Shown in pieces: positions 1-11,999 of a stretch of 64,000 nt of DNA. Both the position numbers and the translations under genes were made by a program. This stretch comes from Delphinus delphis (Eukaryota > Chordata > Mammalia > Artiodactyla > Delphinidae), in the NCBI RefSeq assembly GCF_949987515.2, contig NC_082684.1, positions 155,458,856 through 155,522,855 on the forward strand. The letters run 5' to 3'. A model generated the notes under the pieces. It made no database searches and was not told where the DNA came from. It was given only the letters and a program-made list of their open reading frames with translations. The stretch's first letter is position 1. Every line of letters begins with the position of its first letter.

Positions 1-2190
1 TTAATTTCCCAGTTGAGTATTTTTCCCTTATTCATAGATTTTGCTTAGAAGGTGGAAGATTTGAGCTGCTGAAATGAAATTTAATGAGTCAATTTAATCT
101 ATTAAGAGGCTCTACCGATGGTGCAAACTCAGAACGAAGTTGTTCAAGTCATGAGCACATGGCTGCCTTCAGGATTCGACACTGGGTCCTCGGGGCTCTG
201 GGAGCAGCCCTTGCTGTGACCGTGACCGAAGCAGTCTTGGAGCAGGGAGCACGTCACACAGGGAAACAATGCACAGTGTCTCCTGAAGATGGACAGAGTG
301 AAAAAAACAGAGACGGAAAAAATATACAATTCCACAATTCCAGTGGTTAACAAAGCATCAGTAAATCATTCAATACGACTCATTTAAACCCAAATTTAAA
401 GGTGACAGTATGAGAATGATGCAACTTTTCTATAATTTACAAACACCATCCCCTTGTTTGGAAATAATTATTTAAGACGATGACTTTGGATCAGAGGTCG
501 TGTTCACACATGGACATACACTAGTTCTTTAATTGCAAACCTATGGGGACTTGTCGGCCTCCTGCTCTTTTGTAAAATAAGACAATGTGAAAGGTATCCT
601 AGGAACAGAGTTTCTCTCCGTATTGCAATCCAAGCCACCACTGAGAGTAGGCTCAAAGGGTTCATGTTTCTGCTGAAAACCACTGAAGGTTGTCAGATTA
701 AATTTAAGACACTTGTTTAAATTTGAATTTCGGATAAATACAATAATTAATTGAGTATAAGTATGCCCCATATATTTTGTGGGACACACCTGTAATAAAA
801 TATATATTTGTTCTTTATCTTAAACTCAAATTCAAATGGGCATCTCATATCTTTATTTGCTAAATGTGGTTACCCTAAAATCATCATTGCTCACAGACTG
901 GGTTTCATGAATATAGGTCCGTTGTGAAGTGTTTGGCCAAAGCACCAGTACTAACACCTAACTGAATATTCTCCTGAAAGAAAAATGCAACATTTTAATT
1001 ATCTCCCTAATAGAGGAACATCGCGGCGACTTTCCAATACAAAACATTCCGCTCTGAGTAAAACATTGAATCAGAATATTTTGGATTCCTAGTTTGTTTC
1101 TGAAGTTATTAGCAGTATTTGTTTAGACCACCTCCAAGCTGAGATACTCGAGGAAATAGATTACATCAAAGGGAGAATTCACAGCACCAACAACGGCGAA
1201 CACAATGACCTGTGCAGATATTATGCTCTGCTACAACTCAAGCCACTGTCATTTATTAGGAGGAAGATGCATTCCTTCTGTTTGCCTGCCTTTCCACTCA
1301 GTAACATGCTGTTTTAAAGTGAGATTGTTCTAGGAGTTTGTGTTTTGCTTTCTCTTCCTTGCCTCTCCTCACCAACACACACAGGGAGTCATAGAGCTGG
1401 GGAACTTAGACTTGCTGGGCTACATTTGTTTTGAATACGTATTCTAGGGCCTGAAAGGAATATGCCCTCAAGACACTGCAAATGCAGGGAATCCTACTTA
1501 CACCTAGAGGTCCTGTGGCCTAGCCCGACATCTCTGCTAGTATCATGTGAGCAGGCAGGGCTTTCCCCTTCCTAAATGATAACATGTGAAGTTTGTTTTC
1601 CTGCATTCTTCATTTTCGTCATTCACATTCTCCTCCTTTCTTTTGGTTTGATGGAGTTTTGAGTTACTTCCCTTGACACCCACCCTCCCCCAAACCGAAG
1701 CTTCACCTTCCTCTCCAGGCTCAACACATGCTCTCAGAAAGGGATACAACAGCCCCTTCACTCAAAGGTGCAAGCACTTGATAAAGCTTAAAATGGGGAT
1801 TTATGTTCATACGTTTCCCTAACAGGCCTCACAAAAGAAAGAAACTACTTCAGAAGAAGGCCCCTGTTACAGGTGGAGGGTTGGGAGAAATGGCAGGAAG
1901 GAAAAGTCTTCCAAGAGTCTGTAGTCTCTCTCCATACAACACTGGGTCAAACCAAAGAGATGCTTTGAGTGAAGACGGATGTCCAGATGCTTCTATTTTT
2001 GACCTGATCTATTGCTATTTAATTGGCCATAATATGGCTGAGGGATGAAATGCCTGGTGACCAGGTAGCTACTTCTGATACTCAACCTCCATATACACCC
2101 AATGATGACAGCAGGTACCAGAGGGGCTTTAGACGGTCAAGCACCCATGCACGCAGGACGTCCTGAGATGCACACAATTACTCTTAGGGT
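1..2190. other. Unique non-coding DNA, no gene seen
   Basis: No repeat family, RNA gene or exon could be recognised. The open frames here (88 codons or fewer on either strand) have no family resemblance, no splice context I trust, and are expected by chance at this AT content. Confidence 0.5.
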
Positions 2191-2199
2191 CACAGAGCC

Positions 2200-2350
2200 A
2201 GAGGGGGGAAAAAACCCCTTTTGATTAACAAAGGAGGAAATTGAGATCCAGAAACAATAAGTGACTTGTCCGAAATCATACAGCTAGTTAGTGACAGAAA
2301 CGCAAATAAAATACAGATTTCCTCATTTCCATGTTTAGTTCTCATTTTAA
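2200..2350 (-). mobile_element. MIR SINE fragment
   Basis: The stretch reading 'gaggaaattgagatccaga...aagtgacttgtccgaaatcatacagctagttagtgacagaa' follows the reverse complement of the MIR core (gaggaaactgaggc...cttgcccaaggtcacacagctagtaagtggcaga). It is an old mammal-wide tRNA-derived SINE remnant, strongly diverged, without visible ends. Confidence 0.65.
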
Positions 2351-4267
2351 AGACTAACCTATCTCACGCCTACTTAAAAGTTTACTAAAAAGCACAGCTT
2401 GCTAAAAAATGATTTTTAAAATAGTAAGGATATGTAAAACAAAATATTTTTCATGGAAATAAAGTGAAAGCCTTTCGAATAATATTTTAGGTTGGTCAGA
2501 AATACAACTACTTTAACCATGGCATTTCATTACAGATAATTTTACAATTAAAAGTTATCTTTGCTCTGAATAAATAATAGCCAAGCATTGCTAATATAGA
2601 TTAGGGCCCAGGCAATTGGATCCGTATTTAAAGTAATGTCCAGATTTGTCATTAATTAAGTCGACATTATTACAAACACTTTTTTCTTTAATTTAGAAAT
2701 GATTAAGAATAGCATGTTGCTTAGAGCTAAGGAAAGAAGAACAGGTATGCTGTCTTCTGATTACAGAGCCTAACTAGGAGACAGGACATGTGAGCCTAAT
2801 TAGAAAATTTTGTAAAGCACTTTGAAGATGAAAAGAGCTGTAAAATCCCAAAGAATATTGATATTTCCAGGCTCATTCCTAGTTCTGTCATCAACTTGCT
2901 GCTTGGTCTTAAGAGAAAAAGAAAAAGCAATCACTAATCACTAACTTTGAACATAAGGATGCAAGAATATATTTTGCTCCAGTGTGCTTATTTTTTATTT
3001 TCAAGGTGAGTTTAACAAAAATACCAAATAGAGGTAGAATGATTTTGGTGCTTTAAAAATGTATTGTAGTAGGTTTTTATTATATATTCATCTTTCTGGA
3101 AAATTCCAGTTAAATTTCACCCCAATTTGAGAAGTAATGTGCTGAAGACACATCTGAAAGTCAATTTCCAAAGTAACTGTGTGGTCTCTGTTGTAATCCA
3201 CGTGTGCTTGTTGGCATCCAGGTGAAGGGCACTTGAGGTTTTAACGTTTGAACAAAGACTTTGTGATAATTACTATTGGTTTTAGTCAAGAAGTGAAACA
3301 AAAATGTTTTAAAAGTGAGAACTCTTCCAGAAAAAGGCCTTTTATTCCTTAAAATTTCCAAAAGACTAAAAATAATTTAAGTTCCTTTATACTTTATAGA
3401 CATCTCAAACACGTGAAATTTTGAAATTTTCTTACGTCACTTACTCTTCCTAATGCCCTAAGTTATCAGGTCCGATATCCATACACAACAAAGAAAACCC
3501 ACCTTCAGCTCTTCGGCAGATGACTTCCATTTTTTCAAAGACACAATCCAGAAATGAATGTGGAGGATTTCTTTTGGAAATATGTGTAGATGCTTTCTTT
3601 CGGAAATACTGTCTCAAGAGATCATATCCTATTGGTGGTGGGTCAATAGCATAGTGTATAAGGACCGTAACTTCTCAGCAAGTTGCAGCAGATATGCAAG
3701 ACGTTTATCCTCTGGGACTGAAAAATTGCTTTGAAACTACAAGTGAAGAGCTACTTTTCAGAGACAAGCCTGCTCCTCAGTTTACAGTGCCCCTACCATG
3801 GGAATTGAGAGGTGTGGAGATTACATGCTGCACAGAAAGCAATTTTGCTTTCAGACCTGGTGTTCTCGTGTACTTTGACTAGAAGAATCCAAATGCACAA
3901 GTTGTAATCTTCCCAAGAGCAGTAGGTTGATATCAAAGACCCTTCAGTGAAGCAGGGAATTGTGGCAGTACTTCAAGGAGTGGGACTGCAATTAACTCTT
4001 ACATACAGACTGAAGCAATGCCCTGCTTGGTTGCCGCAGGCTTTGCCTGTGCTTCAGAGGTGACTGAATGTAAAGCGCAGAGCATGCAGAGATGATAAAC
4101 TGCCAGGATGCAGAGACTGCGGGCAGGGAGAAGAATTATGGAGCTGATGATAACAGGTACACATTGCAATGCTTTGGGAAATATTTTATACAAAATGATA
4201 AACCAAGGACTTTGCTTTCCAATGCTACTGACAGAAATAAAAATGGTTAAGGAACCCTCCTGGTGTT

Positions 4268-4271
<4 letters not shown>
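2351..4271. other. Unique AT-rich DNA
   Basis: No repeat or exon recognised. A 62-codon frame at 3694-3882 has no recognised domain and is treated as chance. Confidence 0.45.

Positions 4272-4307
<36 letters not shown>
4272..4307. repeat. (TG)n microsatellite
   Basis: Eighteen uninterrupted TG units, followed by an imperfect extension (TGTATGTGTG) to about 4321. Likely length-polymorphic, and able to adopt Z-DNA as alternating purine-pyrimidine. Confidence 0.97.
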
Positions 4308-4308
<1 letters not shown>

Positions 4309-4321
4309 TGTGTATGTGTGT

Positions 4322-6289
4322 GGAATGGGGAGAAAGAGCTAGAGAGGAATGTTCTGGTTACAGGGTGACTGTGTGAGGGGTGGGTAGGAAGATGTCAATA
4401 AACATTACCCCGTACAGACCTCTCCTAGAGACCTTCCTTAGTACAAAGTGGCAATAGTGACAGAAGGTGGGGGACCATAGAGCATTAAGACACACGAGAA
4501 ATTGAATTAAGGATAATATTGTCTAATAGGAAACACATTCCCACCGCTCTCAATTTCTTGGAGACAGGTGACAATAACAAAAATAGCATTATTCTTCCAT
4601 GAAGAGATTCCAGTGTGATAAAGAGAGCTTTCCCAAACTTGTGGCAGGGACCGAACCTATTCAGAAAGCAAATGTGATTGCATATGGTCAACTCAAATCG
4701 CTTTCTTACTTAGTAATAAATTAGAAAAGAAAATTGGTAGATATAAACAACTCTGTAATGTCATTGTTTCTCTCTTTCAACTTACAGTTTTCAACTAGGA
4801 AAACATCCAGTTCACTGTGTTTGTCTTGTGTCCCCTTTGTCTTCTGATGCCTGGTCGGGAGTGAAAGATAAATACAGTGTAAAAGCTTTGAGGGTATTCC
4901 AACCTGGTGCCAGGACTGTAGCACTAGCCAATGGTTTTTGATCATTTTCTGTGTCCAAGCTTCTGTTTCTGGTCTTAGTTGGGAATCCCAGGGAAGGACG
5001 TTCTCTGTGGGAATGTATATCCGTGGATCTGCACGTGTAGTTGGGAGCAAATTACTCTGTGCAGCCATTTGGCTAACATGTTTAGGAAAGTGAAAACAAA
5101 AATAAATCCAATCTAAAAGAAAAGTCATCTTGCATTCTTAATGGCGTGTAGGGGTAGTGAGCATGCTTTTCTAACCAAAAATTCGGTGGCATGGACAGTC
5201 AGAATAGATCATATGACTTAGGGACAGCATATTTAATGTTTTGAAAATCTTTTGAATTTGGAATCTGTGATCATTGAATGTGTAAAAAACTTATGGGATA
5301 ATAAGTTGGACACTAAATAGTGTCCCATTTAGTTTTTTTCTGTTTCAAACTTCTGGGATAATTTTATGAGAACGTCTTACTGTCAAAGCTGGCAAAACTG
5401 CCTCTTTTTCTCTGTCTGCTGGCTGCTTTTTGCAGTCCTGCAATGGCATCTGAATCACCTGCCTTCCCAGGGAACCCACTCTGCCTCCTTCCTATCTCAA
5501 GTTCATCATGAGACTGATTGTCCATTCCCCTAGGGAGAGTATTCTGACCCTAGCTGTGTCTTTTGGGCTTAGGCTTGGCTCCACCATAACAGAAACCCAA
5601 GAATAGTGGATTAAATTACATCAAAGTTTATTTATTTCTCACTCAAGATAAGTCCAGAAGGAGCAATGGTGCAAATGCTTGGAAAGGAATAAGGATTCTA
5701 TAGGATAGCATTTAAAACACTTAAAAAAATTAAAGAGAAGGTAAGCAGCTATTTGAAGGTATTGGAAAGAGACCAAAGGTAGGCAGAAACTGGAAGGGAT
5801 TCAACCCTGGAAAGAAGGAAACCACATTGTGATAGCACCATGTTTCTAGAATTTTTTCCACGAAGGCACTCTCCAGTCCCTAAGCTGTAGCATCTAAGGC
5901 TCAGCCAAAATGTGCAGTTGATTTGAGATGTTTAGAGGACAGATTTCAGGACATTCCTAATATCTGGAAGTGAAGAGAGGAAGTCTTAAAGAGAAGGGAA
6001 ACGGAGAGGAAAGGAGCTCCAAAATCTGTCTTAAAATACTCAACCAATTTTGGGCTGGCACTGTGCATTTAGGAGGGGAGTTCGAGAAGACCAATGGAGC
6101 ACAGCTGAAAGGCTGGAAGAACTGGACAGAGATTTCAGCTCTTGCCCACCACAGGGGAGACTGAGTTTGGAATCTGAGGCCTGCCCAGTTAGAATGGCTT
6201 GGTAACACCTCAGGAACTCACTGGAATTCCAGAAGGGCTATGCCTTAGGAACAAACACTGTCTCAGTGCCAAGGGATTCATGTTTGAAG
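4322..6289. other. Mostly unique DNA with a possible old repeat at 5570-5700
   Basis: The section near 5570-5700 ('gtttatttatttctcactcaagataagtccagaaggagcaatgg') resembles an old interspersed repeat I have seen elsewhere in mammals but cannot name. The rest shows no recognisable element. A 135-codon reverse frame at 4721-5128 has no recognised domain. Two adjoining short hairpins lie at 5288-5325. Confidence 0.4.
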
Positions 6290-6780
6290 ATGGGAAAAAA
6301 CAATTCAGAGCTGCAACAGCAAAGTAAAGCCATCTCCCTGCAAGTACATAGTGATCAGCCAGAAGTTTAACTGCCTGGTAGATCAAAAATCAACACTCTT
6401 CTGAGAAATCTACAGTCTCTATAATTCAGAGTTCTTAAAAAGTGTCATCTACTGTTTCCAGTAAAAAGTTAAACTATCAGACTTGTAAAGAAACAGGAAA
6501 ATACAATCAGGGAAAAATCAGTCAAAAGAAATAGACTCAAGACTAAGATGTTGGTTCTAGCAGATAGGACTTACAAGGAATTAAAGGAAAAATGGTGATA
6601 ATAGTAAACAGATGGGAATTCTCATAGAAACAAACACTGTAAAAAAGAAAAAAATGAAAATTCTAACAGTGAAAAGTATAGACTTTGGAATGAAAAATTT
6701 ATTGGATGGGCTTAATAGCCCTAGGAAATTAATACGAGCCTCTGTACAATTGCTTCCATAGTCAAGATTTTAGGCCTAAA
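6290..6780 (+). mobile_element. Ancient L1/HAL1-like ORF1 fragment
   Basis: The run 'gaaatagactcaagactaagatgttggttctagcagataggacttacaagg...gaatgaaaaatttattggatgggcttaatagc' follows the ORF1 region of old mammalian L1M/HAL1 elements (nucleic-acid-binding ORF1 protein). Indels and stops break the frame, so it is a dead fossil. The ends are indistinct. Confidence 0.6.
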
Positions 6781-7269
6781 CAAGGGTCTGTGGCCTAGAA
6801 ATCCATGGTCTTTCTATAACTGAAATGTTTTAGTTTTTTAATGCTAGCCAACCTGACTTTTTATTCATTTGAGCTATATGGTTTCATGCAACTTTCCTCA
6901 CAAGACATGTTTCTGAATGACTGCATACAATATAAAATTGTATATTAAATTACATATTTAAAAAAAACCTTTATTGACTTTCCATAACATTTAATAAATG
7001 GCTTTGGGTAGAAGAAAACTAATGTAACAGCTGTGGTTACAAGAATGTGACTACTGTGCTTGTCAGTGTACATCAAATTTTGCCAAACTTTCCAGTCAGT
7101 AGTCACAAGGAAATTTAAGGATATCTTCATATTGACTAGCTCAGTGTATTCATAAATAGAGTATAAAAATCAACCACTATAGAAGTATTAGGTTTTGACA
7201 GGCCAATTAAAACTTTCACACAAACTGAATCTAAGAATACGGGAATTTGCTCATTTGAGTCAAATACTT

Positions 7270-7281
7270 AAAACCAGGCAG
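7270..7281. repeat. Target-site duplication, left copy
   Basis: AAAACCAGGCAG, repeated exactly at 7495-7506. It flanks the truncated L1. Confidence 0.9.
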
Positions 7282-7494
7282 AGATAACTAATAACAACCT
7301 ACCGTAGAGCACAGGGAACTCTACTCAATACACTGTAATGACATACATGGGAAAAGAATCTAAAAAAGAGTGGATATATGTATATGTATAACTGATTCAC
7401 TTTGCTGTACACCTGAAACTAACACAACATTGTAAATCAACTGTACTCTAATAAAAATTAATCTAAAAAATAAATTTAAAAAAATTAAAAAAAT
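7282..7494 (+). mobile_element. 5'-truncated L1, 3' UTR only
   Basis: Matches the cetartiodactyl L1 3' terminus: 'gtatatgtataactgattcactttgctgtac...actaacacaacattgtaaatcaactgtactctaataaaa', ending in an A-rich tail. It is flanked by a 12-bp target-site duplication AAAACCAGGCAG at 7270-7281 and 7495-7506, so both ends are defined. It is an L1-machinery insertion containing no coding sequence. Confidence 0.92.
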
Positions 7495-8018
7495 AAAACC
7501 AGGCAGGATAGGCATGGTGGGAAAAGGAAAGCATCTTTCTTGCAAGCATTTGCAGTACGAAATTTAAAACAATTTTTGGTTTGGATGTTTTCATGTAATG
7601 TTTGTAAGCAGGATAGTACTGTCTTGCTTCTGTTTTCAGGGATGTACAAACTGAAGTCTGATCATTAAGCATCAGAGGACTCCTCAGTTTTGAAAATGTT
7701 ATAAATGTAACTCTTTGTCTATATCAGTAATAGAGCAGGTTCAAAAAATAAAGAAAACAGTTTGAGTCCTTAATCACAGCACCAATATCATCTGGGTACT
7801 GAGATTAAAAACCAGGACAATCATTTCATCATTTGAACGAGAAATGAAACAGTGTGCATTCCAAAGAACGATGGGAGGGGATGTAAAATCACATGATTTA
7901 ATGTCTTCATTGTTTCTAAAAACAGGAGAATTAATAACCTGTCCAGATCGTCTGACGCTTTTCATTTTAATTCCAGTTTTGTTAATAGCTAACTGCATAA
8001 ACCTGAACAAGAACCTTA

Positions 8019-8054
8019 ACCTTTATGTCCTTTTTTTTTTTTACCTTTATGTCC
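8019..8054 (-). mobile_element. Possible bare poly(A) retro-insertion
   Basis: A 12-bp direct repeat ACCTTTATGTCC (8019-8030 and 8043-8054) encloses nothing but T residues (8031-8042). This is the geometry of a retrotransposon tail insertion in reverse orientation, that is duplication, oligo-T, duplication, with no element body. Replication slippage is the alternative. Confidence 0.45.
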
Positions 8055-8554
8055 TTTTGTCTTCTCACGTCTAAAATGAATCAAGTAGATTCATGTGATT
8101 ATTTCACAGTTCTTTCAATGTTCTGTGATTCCATGAATTTTCACAAAAACTAGTAATTTTACAAGGATGTTTTCTGGATAAGGGTTAGTGTACTCTTTCT
8201 ATTTAATTTATGTAAAAAGTCAGTCAAGGAAGTTTCTAGAACCATTCAAAGCAATGAGGGTAGACTGGGTTCATTTCCCCCTCATGCCACTTACTGCCTA
8301 TAAATTCACAAAGCCTGAAGTGATTTGTTTCAGCACAAATACGGAGTAGATACTTAAAGTGATTGCTGAAGGTCCTCAGGCTATACAGAATTCAGGTTAA
8401 GTTTAATGCAAAAGAGCTCTGATTTTCATGCCTCACTTTCAGGCTTCTATTTCTTCTGTGTCTCTGTGGGAAAATCTTCAGTCAGAAGCACAGGTGAGAC
8501 TGACATCTGGTAGGTTTGAAATGATGTGATTTTGAATCAGTGCTGATATGATAT

Positions 8555-8700
8555 GGTTTATGAAATAGTGAGTGCCAAGTACACAAAATCTTAGGTTCTA
8601 ATTCCAGCCATTACCAACACTGCAAACTTGGACTTTTATTTACTTATCTGTAAAGGGAGGGACATGAATTAACTAATCTTTAGGTCTCTTAAACGCTATA
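8555..8700 (+). mobile_element. MIR SINE fragment
   Basis: Reads like the MIR sense strand: 'ggttctaattccagccattacc...cttggacttttatttacttatctgtaaa' (consensus: ttcgaatcccggctctgcc...cttgggcaagttacttaacc...catctgtaaa). Diverged, ends unclear. Confidence 0.5.
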
Positions 8701-8845
8701 AAAGCTGTGCTGTTTCAATTTAAGTTGTCAGTTTGACAGTATTTCTGTTGCCATCTGAAATTTAAAAATCTGATCCAAATATTTAGTATTTTGTGAGCAC
8801 CAAATAAAAGCATTCAGTAATAAAGGTGACAAAAGTAAGACAATA

Positions 8846-9062
8846 GGGCTTCCCTGGTGGCGCAGTGGTTGGGAGTCCACCTGCCGATGCAGGGGACGCG
8901 GGTTCATGCCCTGGTCCGGGAGGATCCCACATGCCGTGGAGCGGCTGGGCCCGTGAGCCATGGCCGCTGAGCCTGCGCGTCCGGAGCCTGTGCTCCGCAA
9001 CGGGAGAGGCCACAGCAGTGAGAGGCCCGCGTACCGCAAAAAAAAAAAAAAAAAAAAAAAAA
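8846..9062 (+). mobile_element. CHR-2 type tRNA-derived SINE
   Basis: Full-length copy. It has a tRNA-like head with an RNA polymerase III A-box-like TGGTGGCGCAGTGG and a B-box-like GGTTCATGCCC, then the tRNA-unrelated body ending GCCCGCGTACCGC and an A25 tail at 9038-9062. Target-site duplication: GTAAGACAATA at 8835-8845 and 9063-9073, extended by A residues that merge with the tail. SINEs of this type are mobilised in trans by L1. The frames opened on both strands here are repeat shadows. Confidence 0.96.
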
Positions 9063-9073
9063 GTAAGACAATA

Positions 9074-10209
9074 TTCTGAAGGGTTTGGGACAGTTTCCCC
9101 TGACATACAAATTTAGCAAGCAAAGTGAGCTCAGTGTAGAATTTACACTCTAATCAGCAACAACTAAGATATTAGCATTAATGTTTCATGGGAAGTACTT
9201 GATTCCTACTTCGGTGAGATGATTTTTATCATGTTCATGAAATTTCTTTTCAAGGTGTGTACATTATAACAAAACAGCCTGATTAATCTAGGAAACGAAA
9301 ATACCCACTGGGATACAGGAAATTTTATACTTAATTTACATTAAAAATGACAGTAAAATTATTAAAATTACATTTTACACATTACCTTTTTGGAGGGTTC
9401 ACATTTTCATGGAGTGTTATACAAAAAATAGAGCTCATTAAGAGTTAATAGGTTATATTTGGGTAATGTTGCAATGTCTTCCTTTTAAGCATTGGTTATA
9501 GAGTGCCATCTCAAATAAGTTGTTAACTTTCCTAAGTATGGAAACACATAGAAAATAAACCTCATTTCCTTTAAAGACATTGGGACAGGATCTCTTTGAG
9601 CTGTTGCTGGTCATGGTATTTTAACTTCGAACCTTTTGCCTACCTTATGAGGAATGACTCACTGGGATGCAATGCAGGATCAATGGTGCCACTGCAAAAT
9701 TAGGTTGTGATAGTCCATTCATGAGAAATCATTATGCAAGTTGAGAAAATGTAATTTGCAAGTGAACAGTTGTTTCTCGTTGGGTGAATATGAGTGTGTC
9801 TGAAGGTTGACTGGGATTTTCCATTTTACTACTTTGGCTTTTTCTGATATGTTCTTTTTATTCGCCTTTAAAAAATAACTTGCCCATTTCAAGCTCCATT
9901 GTTCTATCTTGAGTTAAGAAAAAAAATTTTTTTCTAAGTATCACGATGACCTAAGTGGTAGAAACGCTGGACTAGAGATTTCTCTTGCAGAATCTGAAAG
10001 ATATCCTTACTCTGATACTTAAAATGGTATAACCTCACCAAAATACAGATAGTAGGCATAGTATTTATTGATTAGTTCATTGCTTCTATGACAAAAATAT
10101 GCTATTTAAAAGTGAGGTAGATTTCCAATTCCTGGGATGAAGCATTTTAGGACCCCTGACGTGTTTACTTTCTGGCTGAAAACAATTAAACAAGCTGAAG
10201 AGATATTAA
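9074..10209. other. Unique AT-rich DNA
   Basis: No repeat or exon recognised. A weak MIR-like stretch around 9950-10060 was not convincing. Confidence 0.45.
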
Positions 10210-10219
10210 AATAATTTTC

Positions 10220-10354
10220 CTTTTTTTAACACCTTTATTGGGGTATAATTGCTTTACAATGGTGTGTTAGTTTCTGTTTATAACAAAGTGAATCAGTTAT
10301 ACATATACATATGTTCCCATATCTCTTCCCTCTTGCGTCTCTCTCCCTCCACCC
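10220..10354 (-). mobile_element. 5'-truncated L1 3' UTR, reverse orientation
   Basis: Begins with 'tttaacacctttattggggtataattgctttacaatggtgtgttag' and continues 'aaagtgaatcagttatacatatacatatgttcccatatctcttccc', the reverse complement of the L1 3' end seen forward at 39290-39520. It is flanked by AATAATTTTC at 10210-10219 and 10355-10364, a 10-bp target-site duplication. Confidence 0.9.
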
Positions 10355-10719
10355 AATAATTTTCTTAAGTGTCTCAATAATTTGGCAAGAAAGTGCAGAA
10401 CACTCCAGTCAAAAGATGAATACTGAAGATGGCATAAGTGAACTTAAACTTAAGTTTTTATGGTTATTTGGGGGCTTGAGAGTGGTGTATCAAACCTTGG
10501 ACTAGGAACAAAAAAAAATTCCTTAAGAATTCATTGCTACAGCCATCACTCATACCACAGGTTTGCAATGGAAATCCACACTAGTTAGTTGGTCCAACGA
10601 AACAAAACGAAACAACAAAACATCTTAAATGGTCTTGGGCTTATACTGTCCCAGATTCCTCGAAGAAATAATTGCAAATCCTTTTTTCAGAAGCACACAA
10701 CTTCATCTCAAGCCTCAAA

Positions 10720-11340
10720 GAATTTCACAGATCAATTCCAAGATGCATGAGCTCTATTTATAAAAATCATTTAAAAATTTAAAAAAATCCAAAAAACAAG
10801 GAACCGTGAGAGGCAACAGCAAAACACAGAAAAATTATATACAGAAATATGCCAGAGGTTGTAATTGTGAGAATTTCATACTTCCATAAACTAAACATAT
10901 ATAATTAAAGAATCAAAAAAGAATTGGCACTCTTGGCGCCAATTAGCATTAGTAAGAAGTTGGGTGTATAAAAAATGACAAAGCAGATTTTATAAAGATC
11001 TAAATAGAACTTCAAGAAATAAAAATATAATAATTGATATAAAAACCTGAAAATATTTGACAGAAAATGATTTTACTAAAGAGAAAATTAGTGTATAGGG
11101 AGTTAGAGTTGACGAAATTATCTAGAACGCAACACTGAGAAAGGGCGGAAAATCTGAAAGAAATACGCTAACATAAGCTTCAATAGGTATTCCAGAAGGG
11201 GAAGAGAGAGAGAGAGAGAGAAAGAGAGGGAGAGCGAGAACAAGCAAACTTGGTAGAGGCAACATCTGAAGTAGTAATGGTTGAAAATTTTCCAGAATTA
11301 CTGAATGACACCACCTATAGAAGAATTCCAATTGTGTCAG
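10720..11340 (+). mobile_element. Ancient L1M/HAL1-like ORF1 fragment
   Basis: Resembles the coiled-coil/ORF1 section of old L1, with the hallmark 'ttccagaaggggaagagagagagag' near 11190-11220 followed by 'gaaaattttccagaattactgaatgac'. Heavily broken, and continued after an interruption at about 12000. A GA-rich low-complexity run sits inside it. Confidence 0.55.
11202..11236. repeat. (GA)n purine-rich run
   Basis: Near-pure GA dinucleotides within the old L1 ORF1 remnant. The ancestral L1 already carries a short GA run here, which seems to have expanded. Confidence 0.8.
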
Positions 11341-11344
11341 GAAC

Positions 11345-11995
11345 ATCTTAATATATTCCCCTGGGCACTCTCAGCTTTGTCTGTCTCCTTGATGCTTAGC
11401 CCTTGACTCTACTTCAAGCACTGGCACAGCTAACAGACACTGGGTGGACCTAGGTAGATCCATTGCCTGCAGAGCCAATTACCTGCTTGGAAATACTAGC
11501 CCTCGCTTTTGGCTGACATTGCACAGCCAGATGGATCTTGAAACCTCTGGCTGTCTCTGAAACTTTTGACTTGTATCAACTACTACCCTGTAGCAGGATG
11601 GGTGATCTAGCTTTTTAAGCTCCTTGTCAACGGGGCTGGATTATTTAAACTGTAAGTAGGGCAAACTTTGACCAATGGGATACAAGAAATAGGAGCAATC
11701 TGTACAATTATGCTTCCTCGCCTCTAAGGTACTGCTCTGAGGCACTTTTTTCCCCCACTAGCCGATATGAGAAGTCCCGAGTCGTTGAGCAGACATACCT
11801 GCTGAACTATTGGCTGTGTCACATTGCAACACCATGTGAATCCTACGCCAGAATGGTGATGCATCACCTTGCATTGTTTCCCATCTTTCCCTGCCTCACT
11901 TTGTCTTCCCCTCACTCTTTCCATTCTGGGATATTGTTTCCCAACTAAAGCATGACTACTTAATATGTGTTTCAGCTCAGGCTCTTTAACTAGTG
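11345..11995 (+). mobile_element. Probable old LTR-like insertion, family unassigned
   Basis: This block interrupts the old L1 ORF1 sequence, which resumes near 12000. Its 3' part ('ctgggatattgtttcccaactaaagcatgactac...ttcagctcaggctct') resembles the end of MaLR-type LTRs. No internal viral coding sequence is seen, and the exact ends are not visible. Confidence 0.35.
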
Positions 11996-11999
11996 CACT

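Noticed and set aside
84..350. 88-codon + frame and a 69-codon reverse shadow
   Set aside because: No family resemblance; unique non-coding DNA.
4721..5128. 135-codon reverse frame
   Set aside because: No recognised domain, no splice or promoter context, and length within chance expectation.
8728..9123. Four overlapping open frames on both strands with GRHGSRAQPLRGMWDPPGPGHEP-like proteins
   Set aside because: These are translations of the CHR-2 SINE; the same peptides recur at every copy (12.1, 24.3, 28.8, 32.5, 44.5, 58.2 and 60.2 kb).
9945..10100. Possible MIR
   Set aside because: Only scattered agreement with the consensus; not enough to call.
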